A stretch of DNA of 64,000 bases from Rhodosalinus sp041365695 (lineage in GTDB: Bacteria; Pseudomonadota; Alphaproteobacteria; Rhodobacterales; Rhodobacteraceae), in assembly GCF_041365695.1 (NCBI RefSeq), contig NZ_JBGFSJ010000004.1, forward strand, positions 310,001 through 374,000, given 5' to 3'. Below are positions 36,985 through 48,409 of the stretch, in pieces; within the stretch, counting starts at the first letter, position 1; every line of letters starts with the position of its first letter. A program made the translations under genes and the position numbers. The notes below the pieces were generated by a model. That model did not search any database, was not told where the DNA came from, and saw only the letters and a program-made list of their open reading frames with translations.

Positions 36985-37409
36985 CACTTCACCTCGATGC
37001 CCATGGAGCGGGCGCTGCCGAGGATGATCTGCATCGCGTCCTCGATGGTGTTCGCGTTGAGGTCCTTCATCTTGGCCTCGGCGATTTCCTTGACCTGGGC
37101 CGCGCTGACCGTGCCGGCGGTGCCGCGACCCGGGGTCGCGGAGCCGGATTTCACCTTCGCGGCCTTCTTGAGATAGTAGGACGCCGGCGGCGTCTTGATC
37201 TCGATGGTGAAGGACTTGTCCTGATAGTACGTGATAAGGGTGGGGCAAGGCGCACCTTGCTCCATGTCCTGCGTCTTGGCGTTGAACGCCTTGCAGAACT
37301 CCATGATGTTGATGCCGCGCTGACCCAGCGCGGGACCGACCGGCGGCGACGGATTCGCCTGCCCGGCAGGCACTTGAAGCTTCATCTTGCCTGCGAGTTT
37401 CTTGGCCAT
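36984..37409 (-). CDS. rplK: 50S ribosomal protein L11
   Basis: 141 residues. MAKKLAGKMKLQVPAGQANPSPPVGPALGQRGINIMEFCKAFNAKTQ with the proline-rich thiostrepton-region turn, and C-terminal AEAKMKDLNANTIEDAMQIILGSARSMGIEV. L11 binds the GTPase-associated centre of 23S rRNA and is needed for RelA activation. It follows nusG after 106 bases. Confidence 0.98.
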   Translation of the reverse strand: MAKKLAGKMKLQVPAGQANPSPPVGPALGQRGINIMEFCKAFNAKTQDMEQGAPCPTLITYYQDKSFTIEIKTPPASYYLKKAAKVKSGSATPGRGTAGTVSAAQVKEIAEAKMKDLNANTIEDAMQIILGSARSMGIEVK

Positions 37410-37515
37410 CTGGCCCTCTCTCCTTTCCAACACCCGGACCGGCGCGCCGGCCGGGCTTTCGCGTCGTGTGGTCCGGCCGGGTCGCCGCGGCGCCCGAACC
37501 TCCCACGGTTCGCAC

Positions 37516-38049
37516 TCAGCCCTGTTTGGTGACCTGAGTGAATTCCAGATCGACCGGGGTTTCCCGGCCGAAGATCGACACCATCACCTTCAGGCGCTGG
37601 TTCGACTCGTCCACTTCCTCGACCATGCCGTCGAAATCCTCGAACGGGCCGTCGTTCACCTTCACCTTCTCGCCCACCTCGTAGTGGATGAGGGTGCGCG
37701 GCGCCTCTTCGCCCTCCTGAACGCGGTTCAGGATCGCGTTGACCTCGGCGTCGCGCATGGGCATCGGACGGCCTTGCGGCCCCAGAAAGCCAGTGACGCG
37801 GTTGATCGAGTTGATCAGGTGATACCCCTTGTCCGACATCTCCATGCGGACGAGCACGTAGCCCGGCATGAAGCGGCGCTCCGCCGTCACCTTCTTGCCG
37901 CGCCGCACCTCGATCACTTCCTCGGTCGGAACGAGCACTTCCTCGATCTCGTCCTCGAGACCGGCCTCGGTGGCGGCTGTCTTGATCTGCTCGGCGATCT
38001 TCTTCTCGAAATTGGAAAGAACGCTCACCGAATACCAGCGTTTCGCCAT
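37516..38049 (-). CDS. nusG: Transcription termination/antitermination protein NusG
   Basis: 177 residues. NGN domain: KRWYSVSVLSNFEKKIAEQIKTAATEAGLEDEIEEVLVPTEEVIEVRRGKKVTAERRFMPGYVLVRMEMSDKGYHLINSINRVTGFLG. C-terminal KOW domain: YEVGEKVKVNDGPFEDFDGMVEEVDESNQRLKVMVSIFGRETPVDLEFTQV, which contacts Rho or S10. It binds RNA polymerase and couples it to the ribosome. It lies between secE and rplK. Confidence 0.98.
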   Translation of the reverse strand: MAKRWYSVSVLSNFEKKIAEQIKTAATEAGLEDEIEEVLVPTEEVIEVRRGKKVTAERRFMPGYVLVRMEMSDKGYHLINSINRVTGFLGPQGRPMPMRDAEVNAILNRVQEGEEAPRTLIHYEVGEKVKVNDGPFEDFDGMVEEVDESNQRLKVMVSIFGRETPVDLEFTQVTKQG

Positions 38050-38126
38050 GCTGCCTCAGCCCTTGTCACGACCCGGCAAGGCCGGGAATTCACAGTATGA
38101 TCCGGCCTTCTGACCGTGTCCTTCCG

Positions 38127-38160
38127 GAAAACAAAAGCGGCGCGCAACACGAATCGCCGC
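38127..38160 (-). terminator. Terminator-like hairpin between secE and nusG
   Basis: On the minus strand GCGGCG, a twelve-base loop, CGCCGC, followed at once by TTTTGTTTTC. Stem is only six pairs but the U-rich tail is strong. An alternative pairing with GGCGCG/CGCGCC is also possible. It would attenuate transcription running from secE into nusG. Confidence 0.5.
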
Positions 38161-38250
38161 GCGCCAATTTCCGGAGGTTGACGTGCCTCCTACCCCTCGC
38201 GGCGCGAAGTTGCAAGGGCCGGGCGCGCCATGTCCGGCACGCCCGGCATG

Positions 38251-38442
38251 TCAGTTGAACATGCCCAGAAGCGCCGTCAGCCCGCTTCGGATCGCAAGAT
38301 CCACGAGCCCGAAGAAGATCGCCGTCAGCGTCGCCATGATGAAGACCATGATCGTGGTCAGGACCACCTCGCGGCGCGTCGGCCAGACCACCTTTGCGAT
38401 CTCGGCGCGGGTCTGCTGGATGAACTGCAACGGGTTGGCCAT
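38251..38442 (-). CDS. secE: Preprotein translocase subunit SecE
   Basis: 63 residues with one membrane helix. MANPLQFIQQTRAEIAKVVWPTRREVVLTTIMVFIMATLTAIFFGLVDLAIRSGLTALLG has the amphipathic helix with the KVVWPTRREV signature followed by the single transmembrane segment, the short form of SecE. It clamps SecY. It lies 84 bases downstream of tRNA-Trp and upstream of nusG. Confidence 0.97.
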   Translation of the reverse strand: MANPLQFIQQTRAEIAKVVWPTRREVVLTTIMVFIMATLTAIFFGLVDLAIRSGLTALLGMFN

Positions 38443-38473
38443 GGCGCGCGGACCTCTTTCCTCGGACGCGGGG

Positions 38474-38502
38474 GATATACGGGGTGCGGCGGCGGCCTGC
38501 AA
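38474..38502 (-). promoter_or_regulatory. Candidate secE-nusG promoter
   Basis: On the minus strand TTGCAG (38502-38497), a 17-base spacer, and TATATC (38479-38474), followed by secE 32 bases on. It lies between tRNA-Trp and secE. Confidence 0.65.
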
Positions 38503-38526
38503 GGGCGGTGTGCCCACCCGAAGGAA

Positions 38527-38602
38527 TGGCAGGGGCAGCAGGGCTCGAACCCGCGACCTACGGTTTTGGAGACCGTCGCTCTACCAACTGAGCTATACCC
38601 CT
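38527..38602 (-). tRNA. tRNA-Trp (anticodon CCA)
   Basis: 76 bases with the CCA end encoded. Acceptor AGGGGTA pairs with TGCCCCT (one G-T pair); D-arm AGCTCAGTTGGTAGAGC; anticodon arm CGGTCTCCAAAACCG with CCA at the turn; T-arm GCGGGTTCGAGCCCTGC. tRNA-Trp upstream of secE is a conserved arrangement in Alphaproteobacteria. Confidence 0.97.
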
Positions 38603-39124
38603 CCGGCCGGGGTCATCCTCTATGCGCGCAGCCCCCGCGATGCAAGCGGGAATCGCCCGTATCGCGTCAGCTCCGGCGCCCGGCGCCGCAGGGGGCCGGC
38701 TCTTGCGACCGGAGGGGGGCGGCGCGGCGCAGCGATGACATGCCCCTCACCCCGTCCGGAGCCTGGCGCCGCGCGAGGCTCGCGCCGGCGCGAACCGGCT
38801 GAAACAAAACGCCCAGCACGTTTCTTTGAACGCCGTGCGATCGCGCCCGGGCTCACGCGCGCCGCCCGGCCCCGTGACCAGCTCGTGAAAGCGCCGGCCC
38901 CCGCCGCACAGGGTCCTGCCGGCAGCGCCGGCATACCGTTGCGCACACTGGAGCCCGGGGGATCACGTCAAGCCCAAATCCCCGTGCCCGGGAAGCGATG
39001 GAGGCGTGATTTCCCCGGCGCGCCGGGATGGCGCAGATTGCGGGGCGTCGGCGGCGGACACGCCCCGGCGGAACCCCTGAAAGCCCCGGAGCGGGCAAAC
39101 ACCGAACGACGAAAGGAAAGACCC
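38603..39124. other. 522-base region without a recognisable gene
   Basis: Lies between the divergent tRNA-Trp and the small secreted-protein gene. Near its left end is the candidate tRNA-Trp promoter. I see no convincing gene, no repeat and no mobile-element end. The leading part of the small gene's mRNA must start somewhere in the right half. Confidence 0.6.
38618..38645 (-). promoter_or_regulatory. Candidate tRNA-Trp promoter
   Basis: On the minus strand TTGCAT (38645-38640) and ATAGAG (38623-38618) with a 16-base spacer, ending 16 bases before the tRNA 5' end. Confidence 0.45.
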
Positions 39125-39361
39125 ATGACCCGTATTTTCGCAATCGCCGCCCTCGCCCTCGCAACCGCCGCGACCGCGGCCTCGGCGATGGCCCCCAGCA
39201 GCGCGCAGCTTCGCCAGATCGAGCGTCACGCCCCCGCCGGCGCCGATCTTTCGGTGCTGTCCCATTCGGACACGCTGCGGATCCTCGGCCAGATTTCGAG
39301 CGCGGACAACGCGGGCGAGATCCGGCGTTTCATCCGGGCTCGGCTGCGCGATGCGAGCTGA
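39125..39361 (+). CDS. Small secreted protein of unknown function
   Basis: 78 residues. The N-terminus MTRIFAIAALALATAATAASA is a clear Sec signal peptide, probably cut after ASA, leaving about 57 residues with SAQLRQIERHAPAGADLSVLSHSDTLRILGQISSADNAGEIRRFIRARL. That mature part looks helical with alternating basic and hydrophobic residues. AAAGGAAAG lies six bases upstream of the ATG. I do not recognise a family. It ends 83 bases before a hairpin shared with the convergent tuf gene. Confidence 0.7.
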   Translation: MTRIFAIAALALATAATAASAMAPSSAQLRQIERHAPAGADLSVLSHSDTLRILGQISSADNAGEIRRFIRARLRDAS

Positions 39362-39443
39362 GGCCGCAGCATCGGACCGGCTTTCGCAGCAACATTCGCC
39401 GCGCGCGCATCGGCCGCGCGGCGGATCCGGCCCCTCGAACGAC

Positions 39444-39472
39444 GAAACCCCCGCCGCAAGGACGGGGGTTTC
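39444..39472. terminator. Terminator hairpin between the small secreted-protein gene and tuf copy 2
   Basis: Perfect ten-base arms GAAACCCCCG and CGGGGGTTTC around a nine-base loop, between two convergent genes. Only short T runs follow on either strand, so it can serve both directions. Confidence 0.75.
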
Positions 39473-39481
39473 ACGAGCTCG

Positions 39482-40700
<1,219 letters not shown>

Positions 40701-40758
40701 TCCTGAGGCGCCTCGCGGTTGGGGGGTCTGAGCCGACCCGGGTTAGCATCGCGCGCTC

Positions 40759-40786
40759 GTCTATTGTCTGCGCCCGGGAAAATCAA
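40759..40786 (-). promoter_or_regulatory. Candidate promoter of tuf copy 2
   Basis: On the minus strand TTGATT (40786-40781), 16-base spacer, ATAGAC (40764-40759), 60 bases upstream of the start codon. The DNA here is not shared with tuf copy 1. Confidence 0.6.
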
Positions 40787-40808
40787 GCGCCTGATTGGCC
40801 CGGCGCGT

Positions 40809-41414
40809 CTAGCCGTCGGCGACCTGCGCCGCGGCGCCGGACGTGGTCCCGGGCGCGGCATCCGAAGGCTCCGGGCCGCCGAACCAGCCCTCCTCGCGAT
40901 GCCGGCGCACAAGCTCCCGCTCGAGCTGCTTGGCCGCGGACACCGACAGGTTGCGCAGCTGCTCCTGCTTGCTGTTGCTGAGCCCCGAGCCGAGCAGGAG
41001 CGACTCGCCAGTCGGAGACTCGGTGACCGTGACCCGGAAGGGCTCCTCGTTCAGCTTCGTTCCGGTCGCGTCGTCCCAGACGGTCACGCTGACGATCAGC
41101 GCCGAATTGGGCGAGAAGAGGATGGGCACGCCGGGAAGCGCCAGGACGTAGCCGTCCACGCTCACCCCGAAATGGTAGAAGCTGTCGCCTTCGTAGCGGC
41201 CGAACCGCTCCTCGATGGCGGCGTCGAGCGCGGCTTCCCACTCTTGCCGCGTGGCCTCGCGCGAGGCCGGACCGATCACCGGCTCGCGCGCCAGGACCAC
41301 GCTGTGGCCGAGACGGAAATCGCCCAGCGGAACCGGCGGCTCGGCGAGATCGGCCGTGGTGCCGCAGGCGGCGACAAGGCCGAGCAGGGCGAGAATGGCG
41401 GAACGTCTGGGCAT
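40809..41414 (-). CDS. Putative lipoprotein of unknown function
   Basis: 201 residues. Signal peptide with lipobox: MPRRSAILALLGLVAACG, lipidated Cys17. The mature protein has FRLGHSVVLAREPVIGPASREATRQEWEAALDAAIEERFGRYEGDSFYHFGVSVDGYVLALPGVPILFSPNSALIVSVTVWDD, followed by EPFRVTVTESPTGESLLLGSGLSNSKQEQLRNLSVSAAKQLERELVRRH. This pattern suggests an envelope-anchored domain with a C-terminal helix. Similar proteins occur in Rhodobacterales but I know no function. It lies divergent from the P450 gene, 118 bases apart, and downstream of nothing else on its strand. Confidence 0.8.
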   Translation of the reverse strand: MPRRSAILALLGLVAACGTTADLAEPPVPLGDFRLGHSVVLAREPVIGPASREATRQEWEAALDAAIEERFGRYEGDSFYHFGVSVDGYVLALPGVPILFSPNSALIVSVTVWDDATGTKLNEEPFRVTVTESPTGESLLLGSGLSNSKQEQLRNLSVSAAKQLERELVRRHREEGWFGGPEPSDAAPGTTSGAAAQVADG

Positions 41415-41532
41415 GCGGGCACTCCGGCACGGGGACGGCCCCCGGATAGCCCAGCGCGCCCGGGCATGCAATTGTCCGGCCGTTTTGCCCGCCGCGGCGC
41501 GGCGCCTATATCGCAGGAGCAGTCGAGGGGAG

Positions 41533-42912
41533 ATGCGCGTGACCGGTCCGACCTCCACATCGAGCGAACTACCCGTCCGCGTCGCCCTCGGCACACGGCC
41601 GCTCGGCCTTTTCGCGAGCCTCGCGGCCGCGCGGCGCAACATCGTGGAGATCATCCCCGAGGTCGCCACGCGGCAGCCCGTCGTGTCGGGCAAGACCGGC
41701 ACGCGCTGGCACATGGTCATGGACCCGGGCGCGCTGCGCCGCGTCCTGGTCGAGCGGCTGGACGACTACCCGAAATCGGACGTGACCAAGAGCCTGCTGC
41801 GCCCCGCCATCGGAGAGAGCCTCTTCATCGCGGAAGGCGCGCACTGGCGCTGGCAGCGCCGCGCGGCGGCGCCGGCCTTCTCGCACCGCAACGTGACGAG
41901 CCTCGCCCCCGTGATGACCGAGGCGGCGGAGCGCGCCACCCACCGGATCGGCGCCGCGGCCGGGCGGCGCGCCGTCAACGTCTACGACGAGATGGTGGCG
42001 GCCACCTTCGACGTGATCTCGACGGTGACCTTCGCCGATGGCGAGGGCTTCGACCGCGCGGCCGTGCACGCCGCCATCGACGCCTACGTCACCGAATCCG
42101 GGAAGATCTCCTTTCTCGACGTGATCGGCGCCCCGGACTGGGTGCCCCGGCCCGGGCGCGTGGCCTTCGACCCGGCGACGCGCGACATGAAGGCGATGGC
42201 CGACCGGGTCGTCGCCGCGCGGGAGGCTCGCGGGCCGTCATCGACGCCCGATCTTCTCGACCTGCTCCGCGCCGGAGAGGATGCCGAGACCGGGCGGCGC
42301 ATGTCCGACGCCGAGCTGCGCGACAACCTGCTGACCTTCATCGTGGCGGGCCACGAGACGACGGCGCTGACCCTTGCATGGTCGCTCTATCTCTGCGCCT
42401 TCGACAGGCGCGTGCAGGCGCGCGCTCAGGAAGAGGCGGCCGCGGTTCTGGGTGCGCGCGCCGCCGGCGCCGCGGATGTGGAGCGGCTGCCCTACATCCG
42501 CCAGATCTGCGAGGAGGCGCTGCGCCTCTACCCGCCCGCGGCGGTGTTCTCGCGCACCGCGCAGGTCGAGGATCGGCTTTGCGGCCGCGAGATCCGCCCG
42601 GGCGACACGGTGATGATCCCGGCCTACGCGCTCCACCGTCACCGCCTTCTCTGGGAGGCGCCGGACGCCTTCCGGCCCGAGCGTTTCGCCGATCGCAAGG
42701 CGATCCGGCGTTTCAGCTACCTGCCCTTCGGCGACGGCCCGCGCATCTGCATCGGGGCGAGCTTCGCCATTCAGGAGGCGGTGATCATCCTCGCCACGCT
42801 GCTCGCGCGGTTCCGCTTCACGCCGGTCGCGGGCCGCGATCCGCGCCCGGTCATGATCCTGACCCTCCGGCCGGAAGGCGGCGTCTGGCTCGAGGCGGAG
42901 CCGCTCGCCTGA
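41533..42912 (+). CDS. Cytochrome P450
   Basis: 459 residues. I-helix oxygen-activation motif AGHETT at 272-277, ExxR as EALR with Glu328 and Arg331, PERF as FRPERFAD, and the heme loop FGDGPRICIG with the cysteine ligand at Cys406. The N-terminus has no membrane anchor, so it should be a soluble class I enzyme needing a ferredoxin and reductase, neither of which is nearby. It looks like the CYP family often called unspecific monooxygenase in Rhodobacterales (similar to the eukaryote-like CYP4/102 heme-domain branch). Substrate unknown. GAGGGGAG stands just before the ATG. Confidence 0.92.
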   Translation: MRVTGPTSTSSELPVRVALGTRPLGLFASLAAARRNIVEIIPEVATRQPVVSGKTGTRWHMVMDPGALRRVLVERLDDYPKSDVTKSLLRPAIGESLFIAEGAHWRWQRRAAAPAFSHRNVTSLAPVMTEAAERATHRIGAAAGRRAVNVYDEMVAATFDVISTVTFADGEGFDRAAVHAAIDAYVTESGKISFLDVIGAPDWVPRPGRVAFDPATRDMKAMADRVVAAREARGPSSTPDLLDLLRAGEDAETGRRMSDAELRDNLLTFIVAGHETTALTLAWSLYLCAFDRRVQARAQEEAAAVLGARAAGAADVERLPYIRQICEEALRLYPPAAVFSRTAQVEDRLCGREIRPGDTVMIPAYALHRHRLLWEAPDAFRPERFADRKAIRRFSYLPFGDGPRICIGASFAIQEAVIILATLLARFRFTPVAGRDPRPVMILTLRPEGGVWLEAEPLA

Positions 42913-43023
42913 CATCGTTGGCCGGGCGAAAAGGCCCCGCGGCGCGGCGACGCGTCCGGGCTCCCTCCGGCCCGGTGGGCGCGACGCAAGGCGGACGCGC
43001 GGCCGGCCCGTCGAGGCGACCGG

Positions 43024-45414
<2,391 letters not shown>

Positions 45415-45498
45415 GCGGCGGTGATAGCGGCGCCGGGAGGCCCGGTCAAAGCGTAGCCGCGCCGGCGATGCCGAAAGCCCGTTTTTTGGACTCCGTTG

Positions 45499-45520
45499 AC
45501 GTTAGGGAATCTGTTAACGT
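45499..45520. promoter_or_regulatory. Inverted repeat in the parC/SH3-gene divergent promoter region
   Basis: ACGTTA, ten bases, TAACGT. It starts next to TTGACG, a possible -35 box for the rightward gene, so it may be an operator. Arms are only six bases long. Confidence 0.35.
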
Positions 45521-45585
45521 TTTTGCTGCGTCAATTTGCTGCCAAGCGCGACGTAAGGGGTAACAAGGGTTCGGGGGGTGTCGCC

Positions 45586-46176
45586 ATGCGGCGGTTCATG
45601 CTGCTCACCTTCGCCATGCTGGGGTGGGCTTTCTACGAGTTGAGCGGCGGGAGCGACTACGCGCCGCGCGAAGGCACGCTTCAGGCCCCGGCGCGAGAGC
45701 CCGGCCAGGATGTCGCGCGTGCCGTTTCGCCACCAGCGGCGTCCGTCGAGATCGCGCAGGATGGGGACGGGGCGGTGGAAACCGCCGCGCTTGGGAACGA
45801 CGCCTTCGGCGTCACCCTGGCAGCGGCCCGCGATCCGGCGCCCGAGGAGGCCGCGGCGCCGGCGCGGGCGGAAACGCCCGGGGCCGTCGCGGGCGCCTCG
45901 CTCTTTTCCGACCCGGTGCTTCCGGTCACATCGGCGGGGCCTGCCGGGCCGGCGCCGCTGGCCGCACCGCCAGCAGACATGCGCAGGGTCGCGGGCGCAG
46001 CGGTCAACATGCGCAACGGCCCCGGCACGTCCTACAGCGTGCTCGCGCGGCTGTCGCGCGGCGAACGGGTCGAGGTTCTGAGCGATCCCGGCGAAGGCTG
46101 GGTGAAGCTGCGCGTGGAGACGACGGGGCGGGTCGGCTGGATGGCGGCCGCGCTTCTCGAGAAGACCGACGCCTGA
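45586..46176 (+). CDS. SH3-domain-containing envelope protein
   Basis: 196 residues. One N-terminal hydrophobic segment (MRRFMLLTFAMLGWAFYELSGG) that should act as signal anchor, a long Ala/Pro/Glu-rich linker (about 30-130), then a bacterial SH3 domain at the C-terminus: RVAGAAVNMRNGPGTSYSVLARLSRGERVEVLSDPGEGWVKLRVETTGRVGWMAAALLE. Such domains bind cell-wall peptides or proteins. Function not known; a similar gene stands beside parC in related genomes. The start was chosen at the ATG with GGGGGGTGTC before it. Confidence 0.85.
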   Translation: MRRFMLLTFAMLGWAFYELSGGSDYAPREGTLQAPAREPGQDVARAVSPPAASVEIAQDGDGAVETAALGNDAFGVTLAAARDPAPEEAAAPARAETPGAVAGASLFSDPVLPVTSAGPAGPAPLAAPPADMRRVAGAAVNMRNGPGTSYSVLARLSRGERVEVLSDPGEGWVKLRVETTGRVGWMAAALLEKTDA

Positions 46177-46218
46177 TCCGCTTGCGCGCGCCCCGCGCGC
46201 AGCCTACGCCTCGGGGCC

Positions 46219-47049
46219 ATGAGCGCGCGAACCATCCTGATCACCGGCTGCTCGTCGGGCATCGGATACGATGCGGCGCACGCCCTCGCGGCGCGCGGCT
46301 GGCGCGTCTTCGCGGCCTGCCGGCAGCAGCGCGATTGCACGCGCCTCGCCGAGGAAGGGCTCGAGACCGTGCAGCTCGACTACACGGACACCGGGTCGAT
46401 CGCCGCCGCACTGGATGCGGTGCTCGACGCCACGGGCGGCCGGCTCGACGCGCTTTTCAACAACGGGGCGCACGCCATGCCCGGCGCGGTGGAGGATCTG
46501 CCCACCGACGCGCTGCGCGCCGTCTTCGAGGCGAACTTCTTCGGCTGGCACGAGCTGACGCGGCGGGTGATCCCCGCCATGCGGGCGCAGGGGCACGGCC
46601 GGATCGTGCAGTGCTCCTCGGTGCTCGGGCTCGTCGTCGCGCCCTGGCGCGGCGCCTACAACGCCACCAAGTTCGCGCTGGAAGGGCTGACGGACACGTT
46701 GCGCATCGAGATGCGCGGCACGGGTATCCATGTCGTGCTGATCGAGCCGGGACCCGTGACCTCCCGCATCCGCCAGAACGCGATTCCCCATTTCGAGCGC
46801 TGGGTGGACTGGGAAGCCTCGCCGAGGGCGGCGCAGTACCGCGCGACCCTGCTCAAGCGCCTCTACCAGGCGCGGGGGCCCGACCGCTTCGAACTGCCGC
46901 CCTCGGCAGTGACGAGGAAGCTGATCCATGCGCTGGAGAGCCCGAAGCCCGCGCCCCGCTACCATGTGACGACCCCCACCCACATCGCGGCCGCGCTCCG
47001 GCGCGCGCTGCCGACCCGTGCGCTGGATCGGCTGCTTGCGAAGGGCTAG
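46219..47049 (+). CDS. Short-chain dehydrogenase/reductase (SDR)
   Basis: 276 residues, classical SDR. NAD(P) motif TGCSSGIG (9-16), NNGAHAMPG in place of the usual NNAG, catalytic Ser in QCSSVLG (about 133-135) and the YxxxK pair Tyr147/Lys151 (YNATK). The C-terminus has IEPGPVTSRIRQNA. Cofactor and substrate are unclear; a small residue and Cys rather than an acidic residue after the second strand hint at NADP(H), with RQQRD nearby. It follows the SH3-protein gene by 42 bases. Confidence 0.9.
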   Translation: MSARTILITGCSSGIGYDAAHALAARGWRVFAACRQQRDCTRLAEEGLETVQLDYTDTGSIAAALDAVLDATGGRLDALFNNGAHAMPGAVEDLPTDALRAVFEANFFGWHELTRRVIPAMRAQGHGRIVQCSSVLGLVVAPWRGAYNATKFALEGLTDTLRIEMRGTGIHVVLIEPGPVTSRIRQNAIPHFERWVDWEASPRAAQYRATLLKRLYQARGPDRFELPPSAVTRKLIHALESPKPAPRYHVTTPTHIAAALRRALPTRALDRLLAKG

Positions 47050-47126
47050 GAAAGCCCTGATTCGAGGTTCGCTTTTGCGCGGCACTCCGCTATGTGGCCC
47101 GCAACGCCAGTGAAAGGACCGCCGCC

Positions 47127-47333
47127 ATGGCAAGTGATCCGCTTTTCATCGTGATCCTGCTGCTGCTTCTCGCGGTGGTCGTGATCCTCGCCACCGGGGT
47201 CGGCGGCTTCGCGAAAGGCGGCGAGTTCAACCGCAAGCACTCGAACCGGCTGATGCGCTGGCGCGTCGGGGTGCAGTTCGTCGCGGTTCTGGCGATTCTT
47301 CTCTTCATCTGGCTACGCGGAACGGGAGGCTGA
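47127..47333 (+). CDS. Small two-helix membrane protein (HIG1-like 'twin transmembrane protein')
   Basis: 68 residues: helix (PLFIVILLLLLAVVVILATGVGGFA), a basic loop KGGEFNRKHSNRLMRWRVG, and a second helix (VQFVAVLAILLFIWLRG). This is the shape of the HIG_1_N family; the loop motif NxxHSNxLMRWRV is typical. Family members associate with respiratory complexes in some organisms; no function is proven here. GTGAAAGGACC precedes the start. The next gene begins four bases after its stop. Confidence 0.85.
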   Translation: MASDPLFIVILLLLLAVVVILATGVGGFAKGGEFNRKHSNRLMRWRVGVQFVAVLAILLFIWLRGTGG

Positions 47334-47337
47334 GCGC

Positions 47338-47910
47338 ATGGTCGTTCTCAACAAGATCTACACGAAGACGGGCGACGCCGGGGAAACCGCGCTGGGCGAC
47401 GGCGCGCGGGTGGCCAAGCACGCGCCGCGTGTGGACACCTATGGCACCGCGGACGAGTTGAACGCCGTGGTCGGGCTGGCCCGGCTTCACGCCGAGGGCG
47501 AGGTGGACGCGGCGCTGTCGCGCATCCAGAACGACCTTTTCGATCTTGGCGCGGATCTCTGCTGCCCCGACATGGACCGCGATCACGAGGCCGAATACCC
47601 GCGCCTGCGCATGGTCGATGCCCAGACGCAGCGCCTCGAGGCCGAGATCGATGCGATGAACGAGAAGCTGGAGCCGCTGCGCAGCTTCGTGCTGCCGGGG
47701 GGCTCCGCGCTCGCGGCGCATCTGCACCTGTGCCGCACGGTCGCGCGCCGGGCAGAGCGGCTTTCGGTGGAACTTGCCACGATGGAGCAGGTGAACCCCG
47801 CGGCGGTGACATACCTCAACCGCCTGTCGGACTGGTTCTTCGTCGCGGCCCGGATCGCCAACGACGACGGGCGCGCCGACGTCCTGTGGGTTCCCGGGGC
47901 GAACCGCTGA
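47338..47910 (+). CDS. Cob(I)alamin adenosyltransferase, PduO type
   Basis: 190 residues. Transfers the adenosyl group of ATP to cob(I)alamin to make coenzyme B12. Motifs: NKIYTKTGDAGETALGDGARVAKHAPRVDTYGTADELNAVVGL at the N-terminus (ATP site) and PGGSALAAHLHLCRTVARRAERLSVELA with NRLSDWFFVAARIAN near the C-terminus, the PduO/MMAB signature. It would supply the coenzyme for methylmalonyl-CoA and ethylmalonyl-CoA mutases, and a likely operon with the HIG1-like gene upstream (four-base gap). Confidence 0.94.
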   Translation: MVVLNKIYTKTGDAGETALGDGARVAKHAPRVDTYGTADELNAVVGLARLHAEGEVDAALSRIQNDLFDLGADLCCPDMDRDHEAEYPRLRMVDAQTQRLEAEIDAMNEKLEPLRSFVLPGGSALAAHLHLCRTVARRAERLSVELATMEQVNPAAVTYLNRLSDWFFVAARIANDDGRADVLWVPGANR

Positions 47911-48409
47911 CGGCGAGCGCCGACGGGCGCCCGCCCTCCCCGGGCCCGGAGACGCCATCGCGACCTGACCGCGGCCAAGATGACCCCGCGTTGCGGGCTT
48001 CGGGCCGCACGCTGTCCCGGGCCGTTCGGCCGGCGTGACAGAGTGCCGCACCTGCGGTCCGGATCGCGCGCCGCCGGAAGGCAGGTTTCCGGGCCCGGAA
48101 AGTGCCGTCCGGACGGCGCCTCGATCCGGCCGGCCCGGCGCGCCCGGAAAAGCGGATGTTCCGGCAGTGCCGCCGTGACGGCGCCGCCCGCGGCGCGGCC
48201 CCGGGCATCCGGCGGCCATGGGGCGGAGCGGCAGCGCCGCACCCGGTCGCCGGACCGCGTGAGGTCCCGCGAAATGAAAAACGCGACGTTCTTCGACGCC
48301 GGCGTGACGATTTTGCCCTGTTTCCCGCCAGAACGAAAATATATCACCCTCAGGGAACGTGCACCGCGCCGTCGTCGTCGGCGCCGAAACGATAGGGAGA
48401 ACCACGCGG
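47911..48409. other. 499-base gap upstream of etfB
   Basis: No convincing gene or RNA. The base composition is as GC-rich as the coding regions. Near its right end is an AT-rich patch with TATATC at 48340-48345, the likely -10 region of the etfBA operon; no good -35 box stands 16-18 bases before it. Confidence 0.6.

Noticed and set aside
47911..48409. Small genes in the gap before etfB
   Set aside because: Open frames here have Arg/Ala/Gly-rich shadow composition, no ribosome-binding site and no recognisable motif.
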